Shown here piece by piece: positions 1 through 10,119 of a stretch of DNA of 41,969 nt (positions are counted from its first letter, which is position 1; each line of letters starts with the position of its first letter). A program made the translations under genes and the position numbers. This stretch comes from Bacteroidales bacterium (GTDB lineage: Bacteria; Bacteroidota; Bacteroidia; Bacteroidales; JAQUTK01), in assembly GCA_028691445.1 (NCBI GenBank), contig JAQUZH010000003.1:1-41969 (forward strand), in the 5' to 3' direction. The notes below the pieces were generated by a model, which worked only from the letters and a program-made list of their open reading frames with translations, was not told the DNA's origin and ran no database searches.

Positions 1-1
1 A

Positions 2-3000
2 GACAACAACACCCTCTCTTATTCATTTACCGAAACTACTAAACTGACAGTTGCAAATAGTAGTATACATTGTAATGGTCATAATGGAACAGCGGGAACA
101 GGTAGTAACATCGTAGGTTGGGATGGAACAACAACAATCCAATCAAGATGGATCTTGAAAGAAGTTGTTGTCACAAATGACATGGTTCTCAATGCAATTG
201 CAAATGCTGAAGCAGCTTTGATTGCTGCCGGTCCAGAAGGAACGGATACATACAATCAGATTGCTGGAACAAAAGACACTTTGATGGCTGCCATCTACAA
301 AGCAAAAGTAATCGCTGAAGGTCCTAAATTGACAATGGCCGGTTATTCTGCAGCTTCTGCTGCTTTGAATGATAAAGTAGTTTGGTTCAAGGATCAGATC
401 ATCAAACCAATTCCTTTCACTCCAACAGATGGAAGTGTATTCGTAATTTCAAGAGCTTCTGATGGTAAGTCTCTGAATAAGTTTGGTGATATCACATGGA
501 ATGAACACCGTATGTCTTTTGATGCAGTTGGTAAAACATGGGCATTCAGCACAACAGGTGGTGATAAATTAGGAACATATGCTGCAAAAGAAGGTAAAGT
601 TATTGCTGTGAAGTCTGGTGCAAGCTATCGCCTTAAATATGTTGGTAATGAACTTCAGAGTGCTTATACCGGATGGGTTCGTCTTTCAACCTATATCAAA
701 CCTTCCAACTATACAGGTTCTGATTCTTATTTCACATTCTTGAAAGATTCTCAAGGTAGAGTAAGTATGCAACAAACCGGTGGCAGTTATTTTGAAGCTG
801 ATGGTCTCACTTTCCAGAAAGGTGACACTATTGGTCTTTATCCTAAGACTGGTAATGACGTAAAAGCAAGTTATGACTTGATCTTTACACTCCAGGATGA
901 TGCAACTCCTGCAACAACGGCAATCACTGCTGCAAATACATTTGTGAGCTCGGTTTCTATTGGAGAAAAAACATTCCAGTATCCTACTGCTGCTTATAAC
1001 ACACTGAAAGCTGTGGTTGATGCTGCTCAGGCTATTGTAACAGCAAATGCTTCTACAGGTGCTGTTTATGCTGCAGAAGGTGACAAGGTTAATGCTGCTT
1101 TGGCTGCGTTTAAGTTAACCCGTATCGCTCCTGAAGTAGTCACTTTGACTCCTGGTGATATTTTTGTGATCAACAGAGCTTCTGATGGTAAATCATTGAA
1201 TAAATCAGGAAGTCAGCAATGGAAAGAACACATTGTTTCTTTTGAAGCTGAAGGTAATTTGATTACTTTGAGTGGTACAAGCTCTGATTTCCCAACCGGA
1301 CGTTTTGTGACAGCTAAGACTGCTTTCGAAGTTGCTCAACCTGAAGGTGCTTCTTACTATCGTTTGATTGAAAAATCATCTGGCTTTATGTTGAGATGTG
1401 GTGGTTATCTTAAACCTAATGATGGTTCATGGACAGGAGCAGATGCTCAATTGGTATTCTCAAAGAATAACGATGGCAACTATCGTATCGGTCAGAATGG
1501 CAATAATTGGTACGCAAATGTAAATGGTGAATTCCTTGCTGACGCTGATGGTGCTGAGGCTGGTTATAATTTTAAACTGATCACTATTAATGCTGCTTTG
1601 ACACAAGCAATTGCTGATGCTCAGTCACTGATAGCTACTGCATCTACAGTTGCAACTAAAGCTGCGGCTCCTCAAGTTCAGGCTGCTATTACAGCTGCAC
1701 AAGCTGCGATCGCTGCTTCTGCTACACAAGCAGAACTGTACAATGCATGGACTGCACTGAACTCTGCTGAAAGAGAGTACAACTCTGCATCGATGAAATC
1801 TGATGCTGGCAAAATCGCAATCAGTTCAGAAGCAGGTGACTTCTTCTATACAATTGGAGATGCTGATGGTTGTCTCTTCACAGTAACTCCTGATACTCTT
1901 TTGGCTGAGGCTCCAATTTCCTTAGGTACTCTGTATCATCAGGTATTTAAGTTTGTCGGATCTGCTGCAGCAGCTAAGATTGTTGATTTGAGCAACAATT
2001 ATTATATTGGTAAAGTAGGTGGCGTATTCACAATGGTTTCTACTGCTGACAGTGCCTCTGTATTTGCTTTATTGCTTAACCCGAATGGTTCATATGCAAT
2101 GAAGGATAAAGCTGGTGTTGTTTTGTCATTGGACGGTTCAAACGAATTGTTTGTTACTCAGTACACGACTGCCGATGCTCTTTCTGTTGTTATTGACAGC
2201 GCTACTGTTGCTTACAATACAACAAAAGACGGTGTAACTAAGGGATTCTATCGTACAGCTGACCGTGCTACATTGAAATCTGCTACTGAGCTTGCAACTG
2301 AAATCAGAAACAACAATCTGATTACTGTAGGTGATTATTATACTTCAGCTTTCAACACATTGAAAACTGCAATTGATACTTACTTCACGAAACAGATTAC
2401 CGGATTGCTTTATAGTACTGAAGCTCAACCTGTATGGTTCTTCATTGCTAATCAAGCTGGTGATGCTCGTCAAGACATGTTGCTTACTGTTGATAGTGTT
2501 AATCCATTGTATGCTGCTCCTGCAGTTTACACTGCTAATCAGATGTGGAGAATAGAAACTTCTGTTGCTGATTCTGCATACTTGATCAACCGTGCTACAG
2601 GTGCTAAGATTGCAATCGTATCAGACTATGCTGATAGAAACTGGACTCCAATTATTAACCAGGCTACTTATGCTGGTGATGTTGCAAACACAACTGTTGC
2701 TGCTTGGAAGGTTATAAACAATGGTAATGAAACATATTCATTCACCTATACTGTAGAAACAGAAAACTATAACTTCTCTTTGAATAGTGCTGTAGAACAA
2801 GGTACTAACAGATATGCTATCATTGGTTCAAATGATCAGACAGAGCCTTCATTCAACTGGGCATTTGTAAATGCAATCCAGGAAGAAGCTGCTATCATTG
2901 ATTCTGTAAACTTGAAGTTCTATGCTGCTCTTGATACAGCTGTTGCTCTGTATGCAAATACAGTAGAAGGTATGGATCTTGGCATGTATCTTGCTGCTGA

Positions 3001-4363
3001 TCGCGTTGCTTTTGCAACTGCTATCTCTGCTGCTCAGGCTGTTGCTGCTGTTGATACAATCAGCGATACATTCTTTGGTGCAGGTTATCAGGCAATTGTT
3101 GCTGCAACTGAAGCTTATAGAAACAGTCAAATCAACGGTTTGGTATATAGCACAGAAGATGTTCCGACTTGGTATTACATTGTGAACAAGTCTGCAGATG
3201 CATCTAACGGAATGTACTTGACTGCTACTGACAGCGTATTTGTATCACCGGTTGTTTATACAGCAAATCAAATGTGGAGACTTGATGGTTCTGCAGCTGC
3301 TGCTTATTTGATAAACCGTGCTACAGGTGATTCTATTTCTGCTGATTCTGTTGCTACTGCATTCCAGATCACAAGAACAGAACTTGTTCAGAATATGAAT
3401 CCTGCAACTGCTGAAGACACTTATACATTCACAACAGAAGCTTACAAGCTTGCTATTGGTGCTGCATCAGGTGAATTCTTCAATATCGCTAATGGTGAAA
3501 CAGCTGCTACATTCAACTTTATGGTAGCTACTCAGGATGCTGCTGAGATCGTTGACTCTGTTAATGTGAAGCTTGCTGCTCTGATCGCATTTGGTGATAG
3601 TATTGTAAATGCTGATGCAGTAAATGCTGCTAAGGAAGTGGTTAACAATCCAGCTTCTATTGACGCTGACTTCAGAGTTGCTTATGTAGCATTCAAGGCT
3701 GCAAGCTTTGCTCAGTTAGACGCTGATATTACAGAAGCTACAATGCTGTTGTCTACTATTTCTCAGGGTACAGAACCTAACCAGGCTTCTAAATCTGCTC
3801 GTACAGCTCTTCAATCTGCTATTGCAAATGCAAACTCTGTGAAGAGTAACATTAACAATGGTAAGGATTTCTATAGCAATGGTATTCTTTTCGAATCAAT
3901 TGCTAAGACTGAAGCTGCTATTGCTAAGTTTAGAGCTAAAGTTGTTAAGTCTGCTGAATTGGAAGCTTTGATTCTTGAATGTACTGATTTGATTAATGCT
4001 GCAATTGCTGCAGGAGGTGTTGATCAAACTGCAATCAATGTATTCCAGGCTGCAATTGATAAAGCAGGCTTGGCTGCAACAGCTGAAGAATGTGCTGAAC
4101 AACTGATTGCATTGACTGCTGCTCGTGATGAATTCAAGAACTACTATGACAGCGTTGATGGAATATCTGCTGCTGGCTTGAATATCTACACTTCAGAGAA
4201 AGCAATCGTTGTAGAAGGTGCTGAAGGCGCAATTATAATCACAACTCCTGCCGGTGTTTCTTACCAGGTAGAAGCTCAGAATGTAACTACAATTACTATT
4301 GAAGCTGCTGGTGTATACTATGTAACTGCTAATGGTAAGACTGTTGCTGTAGCTGTTAAGTAA
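2..4363 (+). CDS. Large Ala-rich modular surface/secreted protein (5' partial), FIVAR-like helical spacers and DUF6383-like C-terminal domain
   Basis: Frame 2 is open from the window edge (DNNTLSYSFTETTKLTVANSSIHCNGHNG...) into the annotated Met at 155, so the true start is upstream. Internal duplicated modules (FVISRASDGKSLNK / FVINRASDGKSLNK; YTANQMWRIE...AYLINRATG / YTANQMWRLD...AYLINRATG). C-terminus GLNIYTSEKAIVVEGAEGAIIITTPAGVSYQV...GVYYVTANGKTVAVAVK resembles DUF6383/T9SS-like C-terminal domains. Confidence 0.8.
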   Translation, partial: DNNTLSYSFTETTKLTVANSSIHCNGHNGTAGTGSNIVGWDGTTTIQSRWILKEVVVTNDMVLNAIANAEAALIAAGPEGTDTYNQIAGTKDTLMAAIYKAKVIAEGPKLTMAGYSAASAALNDKVVWFKDQIIKPIPFTPTDGSVFVISRASDGKSLNKFGDITWNEHRMSFDAVGKTWAFSTTGGDKLGTYAAKEGKVIAVKSGASYRLKYVGNELQSAYTGWVRLSTYIKPSNYTGSDSYFTFLKDSQGRVSMQQTGGSYFEADGLTFQKGDTIGLYPKTGNDVKASYDLIFTLQDDATPATTAITAANTFVSSVSIGEKTFQYPTAAYNTLKAVVDAAQAIVTANASTGAVYAAEGDKVNAALAAFKLTRIAPEVVTLTPGDIFVINRASDGKSLNKSGSQQWKEHIVSFEAEGNLITLSGTSSDFPTGRFVTAKTAFEVAQPEGASYYRLIEKSSGFMLRCGGYLKPNDGSWTGADAQLVFSKNNDGNYRIGQNGNNWYANVNGEFLADADGAEAGYNFKLITINAALTQAIADAQSLIATASTVATKAAAPQVQAAITAAQAAIAASATQAELYNAWTALNSAEREYNSASMKSDAGKIAISSEAGDFFYTIGDADGCLFTVTPDTLLAEAPISLGTLYHQVFKFVGSAAAAKIVDLSNNYYIGKVGGVFTMVSTADSASVFALLLNPNGSYAMKDKAGVVLSLDGSNELFVTQYTTADALSVVIDSATVAYNTTKDGVTKGFYRTADRATLKSATELATEIRNNNLITVGDYYTSAFNTLKTAIDTYFTKQITGLLYSTEAQPVWFFIANQAGDARQDMLLTVDSVNPLYAAPAVYTANQMWRIETSVADSAYLINRATGAKIAIVSDYADRNWTPIINQATYAGDVANTTVAAWKVINNGNETYSFTYTVETENYNFSLNSAVEQGTNRYAIIGSNDQTEPSFNWAFVNAIQEEAAIIDSVNLKFYAALDTAVALYANTVEGMDLGMYLAADRVAFATAISAAQAVAAVDTISDTFFGAGYQAIVAATEAYRNSQINGLVYSTEDVPTWYYIVNKSADASNGMYLTATDSVFVSPVVYTANQMWRLDGSAAAAYLINRATGDSISADSVATAFQITRTELVQNMNPATAEDTYTFTTEAYKLAIGAASGEFFNIANGETAATFNFMVATQDAAEIVDSVNVKLAALIAFGDSIVNADAVNAAKEVVNNPASIDADFRVAYVAFKAASFAQLDADITEATMLLSTISQGTEPNQASKSARTALQSAIANANSVKSNINNGKDFYSNGILFESIAKTEAAIAKFRAKVVKSAELEALILECTDLINAAIAAGGVDQTAINVFQAAIDKAGLAATAEECAEQLIALTAARDEFKNYYDSVDGISAAGLNIYTSEKAIVVEGAEGAIIITTPAGVSYQVEAQNVTTITIEAAGVYYVTANGKTVAVAVK

Positions 4364-4413
4364 TTAACAAGAAAAGATAAGTGGGAAGATTCTTCCCTCT
4401 TATTAAACAATAT

Positions 4414-4454
4414 GAGAGAGTGCTGATGGTTTTACCGTCAGCACTCTCTTTTTC
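4414..4454 (+). terminator. Rho-independent terminator after the large surface protein
   Basis: agagagtgctgatggt-ttt-accgtcagcactctct (one G-T pair) followed by ttttt. Confidence 0.85.
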
Positions 4455-4550
4455 GTTTCATCTTACGGGAGTTTGTATCTATCTTTCAAAATAGTGAGGC
4501 TTATCAATAGTTCTTTCTTATCTTTACAGTATAATCAATCTATACCAGGG

Positions 4551-6596
4551 ATGACTGACACATTCGCCTGCTTTTTGCAGCAATCTGTGCGGAAGCTATT
4601 GCTACTGCTGATAGCAGGCTTTTGCCATTTGGAAACGCATGCACAGCAATCTTTACTTACCGTTGATGAAGTGATCGAGCGAGTAGCCGACGGTGAAGAA
4701 GTACCTCAGCAACTTCGTGAAGAGTTGCTTTTTCTCTCTCAACATCCCATCCAGTTAAATCGTCTCACTCGCGAGACATTGAAGCAGATACCCTTTTTAA
4801 GAGACGATCAGATCGAACAGATGCTTCTCTATTTAGCCACCCACCAGCGATTTGAAACCCTCTACGAATTGCAATTGATCAAAGGCATGGATGCGATCAC
4901 CATCCAAAACCTGCTACCGTTTGTTGTGTTAGGTACAGAAGAATCATCCACACTAAATGTCCGTCAACTGATCGCACGAGCCGACCATGAACTTTTCTTT
5001 AAAGGCAGTAGTTGCTTGCAAGAGAAAAAAGGATATGCACAAGACACCACCTCATCCGGTTCAAACAGTCGCTATCTGGGTGACAAGTATGCCCATTCAT
5101 TTCGTTATCGCCTTACATCCTGCGATCAGCTTCAAGTCTCACTCATTGGCGATAAAGATGCCGGTGAGCCCTTCTTTCAGCCCAAATACAACAGAGCAGG
5201 GTATGATTACTATTCCTTTCATGCCGGACTGAGCAACGTCGGGATTGTCAATCGCTTGGTGGTTGGTGATTACACCCTCTCTTTCGGACAAGGACTCCTC
5301 ATCCAAAGTGGCTTCTCGATTGGTAAATGCCTGTCCGGTGCCAATACAGGTTATGCCAATCAAGGAATAAAGTATCACTATTCCAGTGGCGAGAGCGATT
5401 ATCTACGCGGAGTCGCATCTACACTCCAACTAGCCGGAGGAGCCTATACCTTCTTCTACTCCAGTCGCGCTCTTGATGCGCTCGGCGACAGTGTGGTTAC
5501 CTCTTTCAAAGAAGATGGCATGCACCGCACAGTCTCCGACTTTGGAAAGAAGAACGCACTTCAGATGAAACTCTATGGTGCTCATTTGCAATACAATTTT
5601 GAGTTCTTTGAATTCGGAATTACCACACTCTCTTATCATTTCAATAAAGAGATTTCGCCCAGAAAGCAGCCCTATAACCTCTATTCCTTTCGCGGTACGC
5701 AGAATACCAATATCGGCCTCAATTACAGGCTTCATCTTGGCCGATTGCATTTCTTCGGTGAAGTAGCACAGTCGCGCAACGGAGCAAAAGCATCCATACT
5801 ATCCGTACAATCGTCCCTCACATCCGATCTTCAGTTGGTGGCTTCCTATCGCAACTATGCCAAAGACTATCAAGCCTATTATGCCAATGCTTTCAGCGAA
5901 TCAGCCTCTTCCAACGAACGCGGATTGCTTCTGTCTGCCACCTACAGACCCGTTTATACCTTTACAATCTCACTCTACGCAGACTGCTTTTCCCATCCCT
6001 GGCTCAGATATGGTGTTGACTTGCCCTCCAAAGGTTCCGATTATCGTGCCGCCTTTGATTATGTATTCTCCGATCGTTGGTCGCATCATCTCGAAATCCG
6101 ATACAGGAAGAAGGAAAAGAATAGCCCAAACCCAGCTACCCTTGAGCCCTATACTACAACCAACCTGAAATACCAAACGATTTACTCTTTTGGCTCCTCC
6201 TTGAAACTGAAAACCTTATTCGCATACAACAGATATGAAGAAGAGAATGCTACCCCTTCGCAAGGCTATCTTTGTTCAGAGTTGTTGCAATGGAATAACC
6301 GAGCTACCCATCTTAAAGTCGATATCAGTGCTACCTACTTTCACACGGACAGCTACGACTCACGCGTCTGGTTGTATGAAAACGGAGGCCTCTATGCTTC
6401 ATCCATGACCTCTCTCTATGGGCGCGGATCCCGATTAGGAGCCTCTACCGGATATAAGATAGCAGAGAACCTGACCCTTTGGGCTCGTTATGCGCAGACG
6501 AGCTATTCCGACAGAAAAGTGATAGGTTCGGCGTTGGAACAGATCAATGGCAATAGAAAAAGTGATGTTTCCTTCTATATCCAATGGTTGTTTTGA
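4551..6596 (+). CDS. Helix-hairpin-helix (ComEA-like) domain protein with outer-membrane beta-barrel-like C-terminal region
   Basis: ORF 4473..6596; the Met at 4551 (MTDTFACFLQQSVRKLLLLLIAGFCHLETHAQQ) gives a signal peptide. HhH-like segment LTRETLKQIPFLRDDQIEQMLLYL...LYELQLIKGMDAITIQNLLPFV. Aromatic-rich alternating strands end in terminal Phe (DVSFYIQWLF). Confidence 0.75.
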   Translation: MTDTFACFLQQSVRKLLLLLIAGFCHLETHAQQSLLTVDEVIERVADGEEVPQQLREELLFLSQHPIQLNRLTRETLKQIPFLRDDQIEQMLLYLATHQRFETLYELQLIKGMDAITIQNLLPFVVLGTEESSTLNVRQLIARADHELFFKGSSCLQEKKGYAQDTTSSGSNSRYLGDKYAHSFRYRLTSCDQLQVSLIGDKDAGEPFFQPKYNRAGYDYYSFHAGLSNVGIVNRLVVGDYTLSFGQGLLIQSGFSIGKCLSGANTGYANQGIKYHYSSGESDYLRGVASTLQLAGGAYTFFYSSRALDALGDSVVTSFKEDGMHRTVSDFGKKNALQMKLYGAHLQYNFEFFEFGITTLSYHFNKEISPRKQPYNLYSFRGTQNTNIGLNYRLHLGRLHFFGEVAQSRNGAKASILSVQSSLTSDLQLVASYRNYAKDYQAYYANAFSESASSNERGLLLSATYRPVYTFTISLYADCFSHPWLRYGVDLPSKGSDYRAAFDYVFSDRWSHHLEIRYRKKEKNSPNPATLEPYTTTNLKYQTIYSFGSSLKLKTLFAYNRYEEENATPSQGYLCSELLQWNNRATHLKVDISATYFHTDSYDSRVWLYENGGLYASSMTSLYGRGSRLGASTGYKIAENLTLWARYAQTSYSDRKVIGSALEQINGNRKSDVSFYIQWLF

Positions 6597-6639
6597 AATA
6601 AAGCGTATTTTTGCGACACTAACGATAATACACCATACT

Positions 6640-7416
6640 ATGTCGATCCTATTCAATGAAATCATATTTGGACCCATACAAAGCCGGCGGCTGGGTGTTT
6701 CTCTTGGCATAAACCTATTGCCCAGAGATGGAAAGTTATGCTCTTTTGATTGCATTTACTGCGAGTGCGGCTACAATATACAGGGAAATGGGAAGAGTGG
6801 TATGCCAACCCAAGAAGAGGTGTCTCATGCACTCGAAACAAAGCTTCAGGAGATGAAAGAGTCGGGCACAGCTCCCGATGTAATTACCTTTGCAGGCAAC
6901 GGCGAACCGACACTGCATCCCGCTTTCGAAGCGATTATCGACGATACCCTTGTGTTGCGTGATCGCTATTTCCCGAAAGCACGCATCTGTGTCCTTTCCA
7001 ACGGCACACTGGTTCGTAAAGAGTCTGTATTCAACGCCTTGAACAAAGTGGATGAAAACATCCTAAAACTCGATTCTGCGATACAGGAAACAGTCAGAAG
7101 GATCGATGCGCCTAATTTGCGCTCCTTTTCAATTCACGATACGATCGCCTCGTATAAGAAGTTTGAAGGAAAACTAAGCATTCAAACACTCTTTGTCCGA
7201 GGCACTCATAATGGAAAGACAATCGATAACACCACACCACTGGAGATAGCCGACTGGCTCAGAGCCCTAGAAGAGATCAATCCCGCTTCTGTCATGATCT
7301 ATACCATCGATCGCGACACACCGGAAAAGAATCTCGAGAAAGTGCCGCTTGCCGAACTCAAACAGATCGCCGCAAAAGTCAAAGCACTCGGCTTTAAAAC
7401 ATCCGTTGCCGGATAA
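6640..7416 (+). CDS. Radical SAM protein
   Basis: CSFDCIYCEC (CxxxCxxC), GPIQSRRLGVSLGINLLP N-terminus, FAGNGEPTLHP motif. The start at 6640 (MSILFNEIIFGP) is preferred over ORF start 6547, which overlaps the upstream gene. Confidence 0.88.
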   Translation: MSILFNEIIFGPIQSRRLGVSLGINLLPRDGKLCSFDCIYCECGYNIQGNGKSGMPTQEEVSHALETKLQEMKESGTAPDVITFAGNGEPTLHPAFEAIIDDTLVLRDRYFPKARICVLSNGTLVRKESVFNALNKVDENILKLDSAIQETVRRIDAPNLRSFSIHDTIASYKKFEGKLSIQTLFVRGTHNGKTIDNTTPLEIADWLRALEEINPASVMIYTIDRDTPEKNLEKVPLAELKQIAAKVKALGFKTSVAG

Positions 7417-7420
7417 AAGA

Positions 7421-7460
7421 AAAGAGGTCTCAGCCAAGACGGCAGACCTCTTTCTTTTTT
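7421..7460. terminator. Bidirectional terminator hairpin between convergent genes
   Basis: aaagaggtct...agacctcttt with flanking A/T tracts. Confidence 0.75.
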
Positions 7461-7478
7461 TCACTCTTTCCGCATCAC

Positions 7479-9191
7479 CTATTTGATTTCCGGTTTGTGA
7501 CTCGTACTCTTCTGTAGCTGTTCGACAATCGTTTGAGCCTTTGCTAAAGCTTCATCAATGTTGCTACAGATATTCTCTTCGCCGAGCAACTCATAAAAGC
7601 CCGCTTTCTCAAGCACCTGATGAACGTTTGGTTTGACGCCAGAGAGTACAATCAGCGTCTTCTCTTTCTTCGCCATACGGCAAAGGCTGGCAAGGTTATG
7701 AATACCGGTAGAGTCGATAAAAGGCACTTTTCTCATCCGGATGATCCGCACCTTTGGTTTGTCGCCCATCTGAGCCATTTGGTCCTCAAACTTATTAGCG
7801 ATGCCAAAGAAATAAGGACCATCAATTTCATACACTTCGACACCATTCGGAATAGTCAGTTTCTCCTGATTGAGCGCAAGATCACTATCACCACTCAGAT
7901 CAAGTTCGTCGGTAGACACAGAGATCTTCGTTGTCTCCGTTACGCGTCGCATGAATAACAAGCAAGCCAGAATCAGACCAAACTCAATAGCTATCGTAAG
8001 ATCAAAGATTACAGTCAGAAAGAACGTAGTCAGCAAGACCGAGATATCTGATTTAGGATTCTTCATCAGGGAGCGGAAGGTACGCCATTCACTCATGTTG
8101 TACGCCACAATTACCAACACACCTGCCAGACAAGCCATCGGAATCAAACTCGTCAGCGAACCAAGGCAAAGTAAGATCAACAAGAGCACAATCGCGTGAA
8201 TGATACCAGCCACAGGCGTACGTCCGCCGTTATTGATATTGGTCATTGTACGTGCTATTGCACCTGTCGCAGGAATACCACCAAAAAGAGGTGTAAACAA
8301 GTTCGCAAGACCCTGTCCGATTAGTTCCTGATTAGAATCATGTTTCTCTCCGATCACACCATCAGCCACAGTGGCTGAAAGAAGCGACTCGATAGCTCCC
8401 AAAATAGCAATCGTAAAAGCCGCAGGAAGCAATCCTTTAATTACCACCCAACTCAGTTCGGGAACCTGAGCCTCAGGCAAAGTAGCCTGAATCGTATAAC
8501 GGTCGCCAATAGTTTCGATCGATGTAATCCCGGCATAGTTTCTCAGAATATAGACCAGCACCGTCATGAAAATGATAGCCACCAGTGAACCGGGAACTTT
8601 TTTAGAGAACTTAGGTGTAAGGGCAATGATCAGAATACTCCCGATTCCCACAAACAAAGAGGGAAGATCCAGAGAAGAAATATGTTCGGCGTAAGCACCC
8701 CATTTGCTGATAAAGTCCGCTGGCGCGCTATCCATCCGGAGTCCAAACAGATCTTTGATCTGTGTCGCAAAGATAGTCAGCGCAATACCACTCGTAAAGC
8801 CGACAATAATCGGATAAGGGATAAATTTGATGATGGTGCCCAGTTTGAAGACACCCAATAAAATCAACAAGACACCCGCCATCAGCGTAGCGATGATCAG
8901 ACCTTTCTCTCCATATTGTTGGATGATGCCATACACAATCACAATAAAGGCACCCGTAGGACCACCAATCTGTACTTTACTACCGCCGAAGAAAGAGACG
9001 ATAAAACCACCGATCACCGCCGTGATCAGACCTTGTTGAGGAGAAACACCAGAAGCAATACCAAAAGCAATTGCAAGAGGAAGGGCCACGATACCCACGA
9101 TAATACCCGCCATCAGGTCTGCAAAGAATTTCTCTTTCGAATAATCCTTTAAGGAGGAGAAGAGGGACGGTTTGAATTGAAAAACGTTCAT
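7479..9191 (-). CDS. SulP family inorganic anion transporter with C-terminal STAS domain
   Basis: FFADLMAGIIVGIVALPLAIAFGIASGVSPQQGLITAVIGGF; VQIGGPTGAFIVIV; STAS-like VRIIRMRKVPFIDSTGIHNLASL. Confidence 0.95.
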   Translation of the reverse strand: MNVFQFKPSLFSSLKDYSKEKFFADLMAGIIVGIVALPLAIAFGIASGVSPQQGLITAVIGGFIVSFFGGSKVQIGGPTGAFIVIVYGIIQQYGEKGLIIATLMAGVLLILLGVFKLGTIIKFIPYPIIVGFTSGIALTIFATQIKDLFGLRMDSAPADFISKWGAYAEHISSLDLPSLFVGIGSILIIALTPKFSKKVPGSLVAIIFMTVLVYILRNYAGITSIETIGDRYTIQATLPEAQVPELSWVVIKGLLPAAFTIAILGAIESLLSATVADGVIGEKHDSNQELIGQGLANLFTPLFGGIPATGAIARTMTNINNGGRTPVAGIIHAIVLLLILLCLGSLTSLIPMACLAGVLVIVAYNMSEWRTFRSLMKNPKSDISVLLTTFFLTVIFDLTIAIEFGLILACLLFMRRVTETTKISVSTDELDLSGDSDLALNQEKLTIPNGVEVYEIDGPYFFGIANKFEDQMAQMGDKPKVRIIRMRKVPFIDSTGIHNLASLCRMAKKEKTLIVLSGVKPNVHQVLEKAGFYELLGEENICSNIDEALAKAQTIVEQLQKSTSHKPEIK

Positions 9192-9242
9192 TTCTTAAGA
9201 ATGTTAGTTGTCTACTCGTTTGTTAAAGTTGTAATTTCGCCG

Positions 9243-9250
9243 CAAAGGTA
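9243..9250 (-). promoter_or_regulatory. Bacteroidales -7 element (TACCTTTG) upstream of the SulP gene
   Basis: caaaggta on + = TACCTTTG on -. No well-spaced TTG -33 seen. Confidence 0.5.
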
Positions 9251-9487
9251 CTTAATATTTCAAATAAATATGTTCTAAAACATCTGTTTAATAAGCCTCA
9301 TGACAAAAGATAACGTTGTATGTATTTCTGTCTCCTGTTTCGGTTTTAGAAAACGTACGAAAACAGCGCTATACCGCACTCTTTGAAGGAGAAGTTCGGC
9401 GCCTCTTCAAAACACTCCGGATTCAAATAGTAGATTATTTTAGGATAAAAAGGGCAATTATTGGCACCATCAAGTCGTTGAAAAGCG

Positions 9488-9495
9488 TATATTTG
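9488..9495 (+). promoter_or_regulatory. Putative -7 element (TATATTTG) upstream of rubrerythrin
   Basis: Matches TAnnTTTG, about 38 nt before the ATG. Confidence 0.45.
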
Positions 9496-9532
9496 CAAAA
9501 GCAGAACATTCACTCATTAAATAATAAAAGAC

Positions 9533-10111
9533 ATGACTAAAAGTATCAAAGGAACAGAGACGGAGAAGAATCTGATGTGCTCATTTGCCGGCGAATGTCA
9601 GGCACGTATGCGTTATACCTACTTTGCCAGTGCGGCTAAGAAAGAAGGATTCGAACAGATTGCTGCTATCTTTACAGAAACAGCCGATCAGGAAAAAGAA
9701 CACGCCAAACGGATGTTTAAGTTTTTAGAAGGAGGAACCACCGAGATTACAGCCTCTTTCCCATCGGGAGTCATTGGTCGTACGCTCGACAATCTTCAGG
9801 CAGCTGCTGCCGGTGAATTGGAAGAGTGGTCAGACTTGTACCCTGCTTTTGCAGAAACAGCCGAGAAAGAAGGATTTCCGGAGATTGCCATGATGTATCG
9901 CAAGATAGCTGTAGCAGAAAAAGGGCACGAACAACGTTACAACGCATTTGTAAGTAACATCGAAACTGCTTCTGTATTTGCCAAAGAAGATGAGGTCGTA
10001 TGGCAGTGCCGCAACTGTGGCTATTTCCATGTCGGAAAGAAAGCACCCGAGAAATGTCCCGCTTGCCTCCATCCGCAGGCTTATTTCGAAGTCAAAGCAG
10101 ACAATTATTAA
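9533..10111 (+). CDS. rbr: Rubrerythrin
   Basis: TEKNLMCSFAGECQARMRYTYFASAAKKEGFEQIAAIF ferritin-like diiron domain; C-terminal rubredoxin CRNCGYFHVGKKAPEKCPACLHPQAYFE. Confidence 0.96.
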   Translation: MTKSIKGTETEKNLMCSFAGECQARMRYTYFASAAKKEGFEQIAAIFTETADQEKEHAKRMFKFLEGGTTEITASFPSGVIGRTLDNLQAAAAGELEEWSDLYPAFAETAEKEGFPEIAMMYRKIAVAEKGHEQRYNAFVSNIETASVFAKEDEVVWQCRNCGYFHVGKKAPEKCPACLHPQAYFEVKADNY

Positions 10112-10119
10112 TCCTAACT

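Noticed and set aside
2849-3130. Cys/Ser-rich 93-aa antisense ORF in the giant surface protein
   Set aside because: Explained by reverse complement of Ala/GCT-rich codons; similar Cys/Ser-rich ORF at 3896..4102 shows the same artefact.
6547-6639. Extended N-terminus of the radical SAM protein from 6547
   Set aside because: Overlaps the upstream HhH gene by 50 nt; MSILFNEIIFGPIQSRRLG at 6640 fits the conserved N-terminus.
9316-9540. 74-aa ORF upstream of rubrerythrin
   Set aside because: Overlaps the rubrerythrin start and spans its -7-like promoter element; no domain signature.
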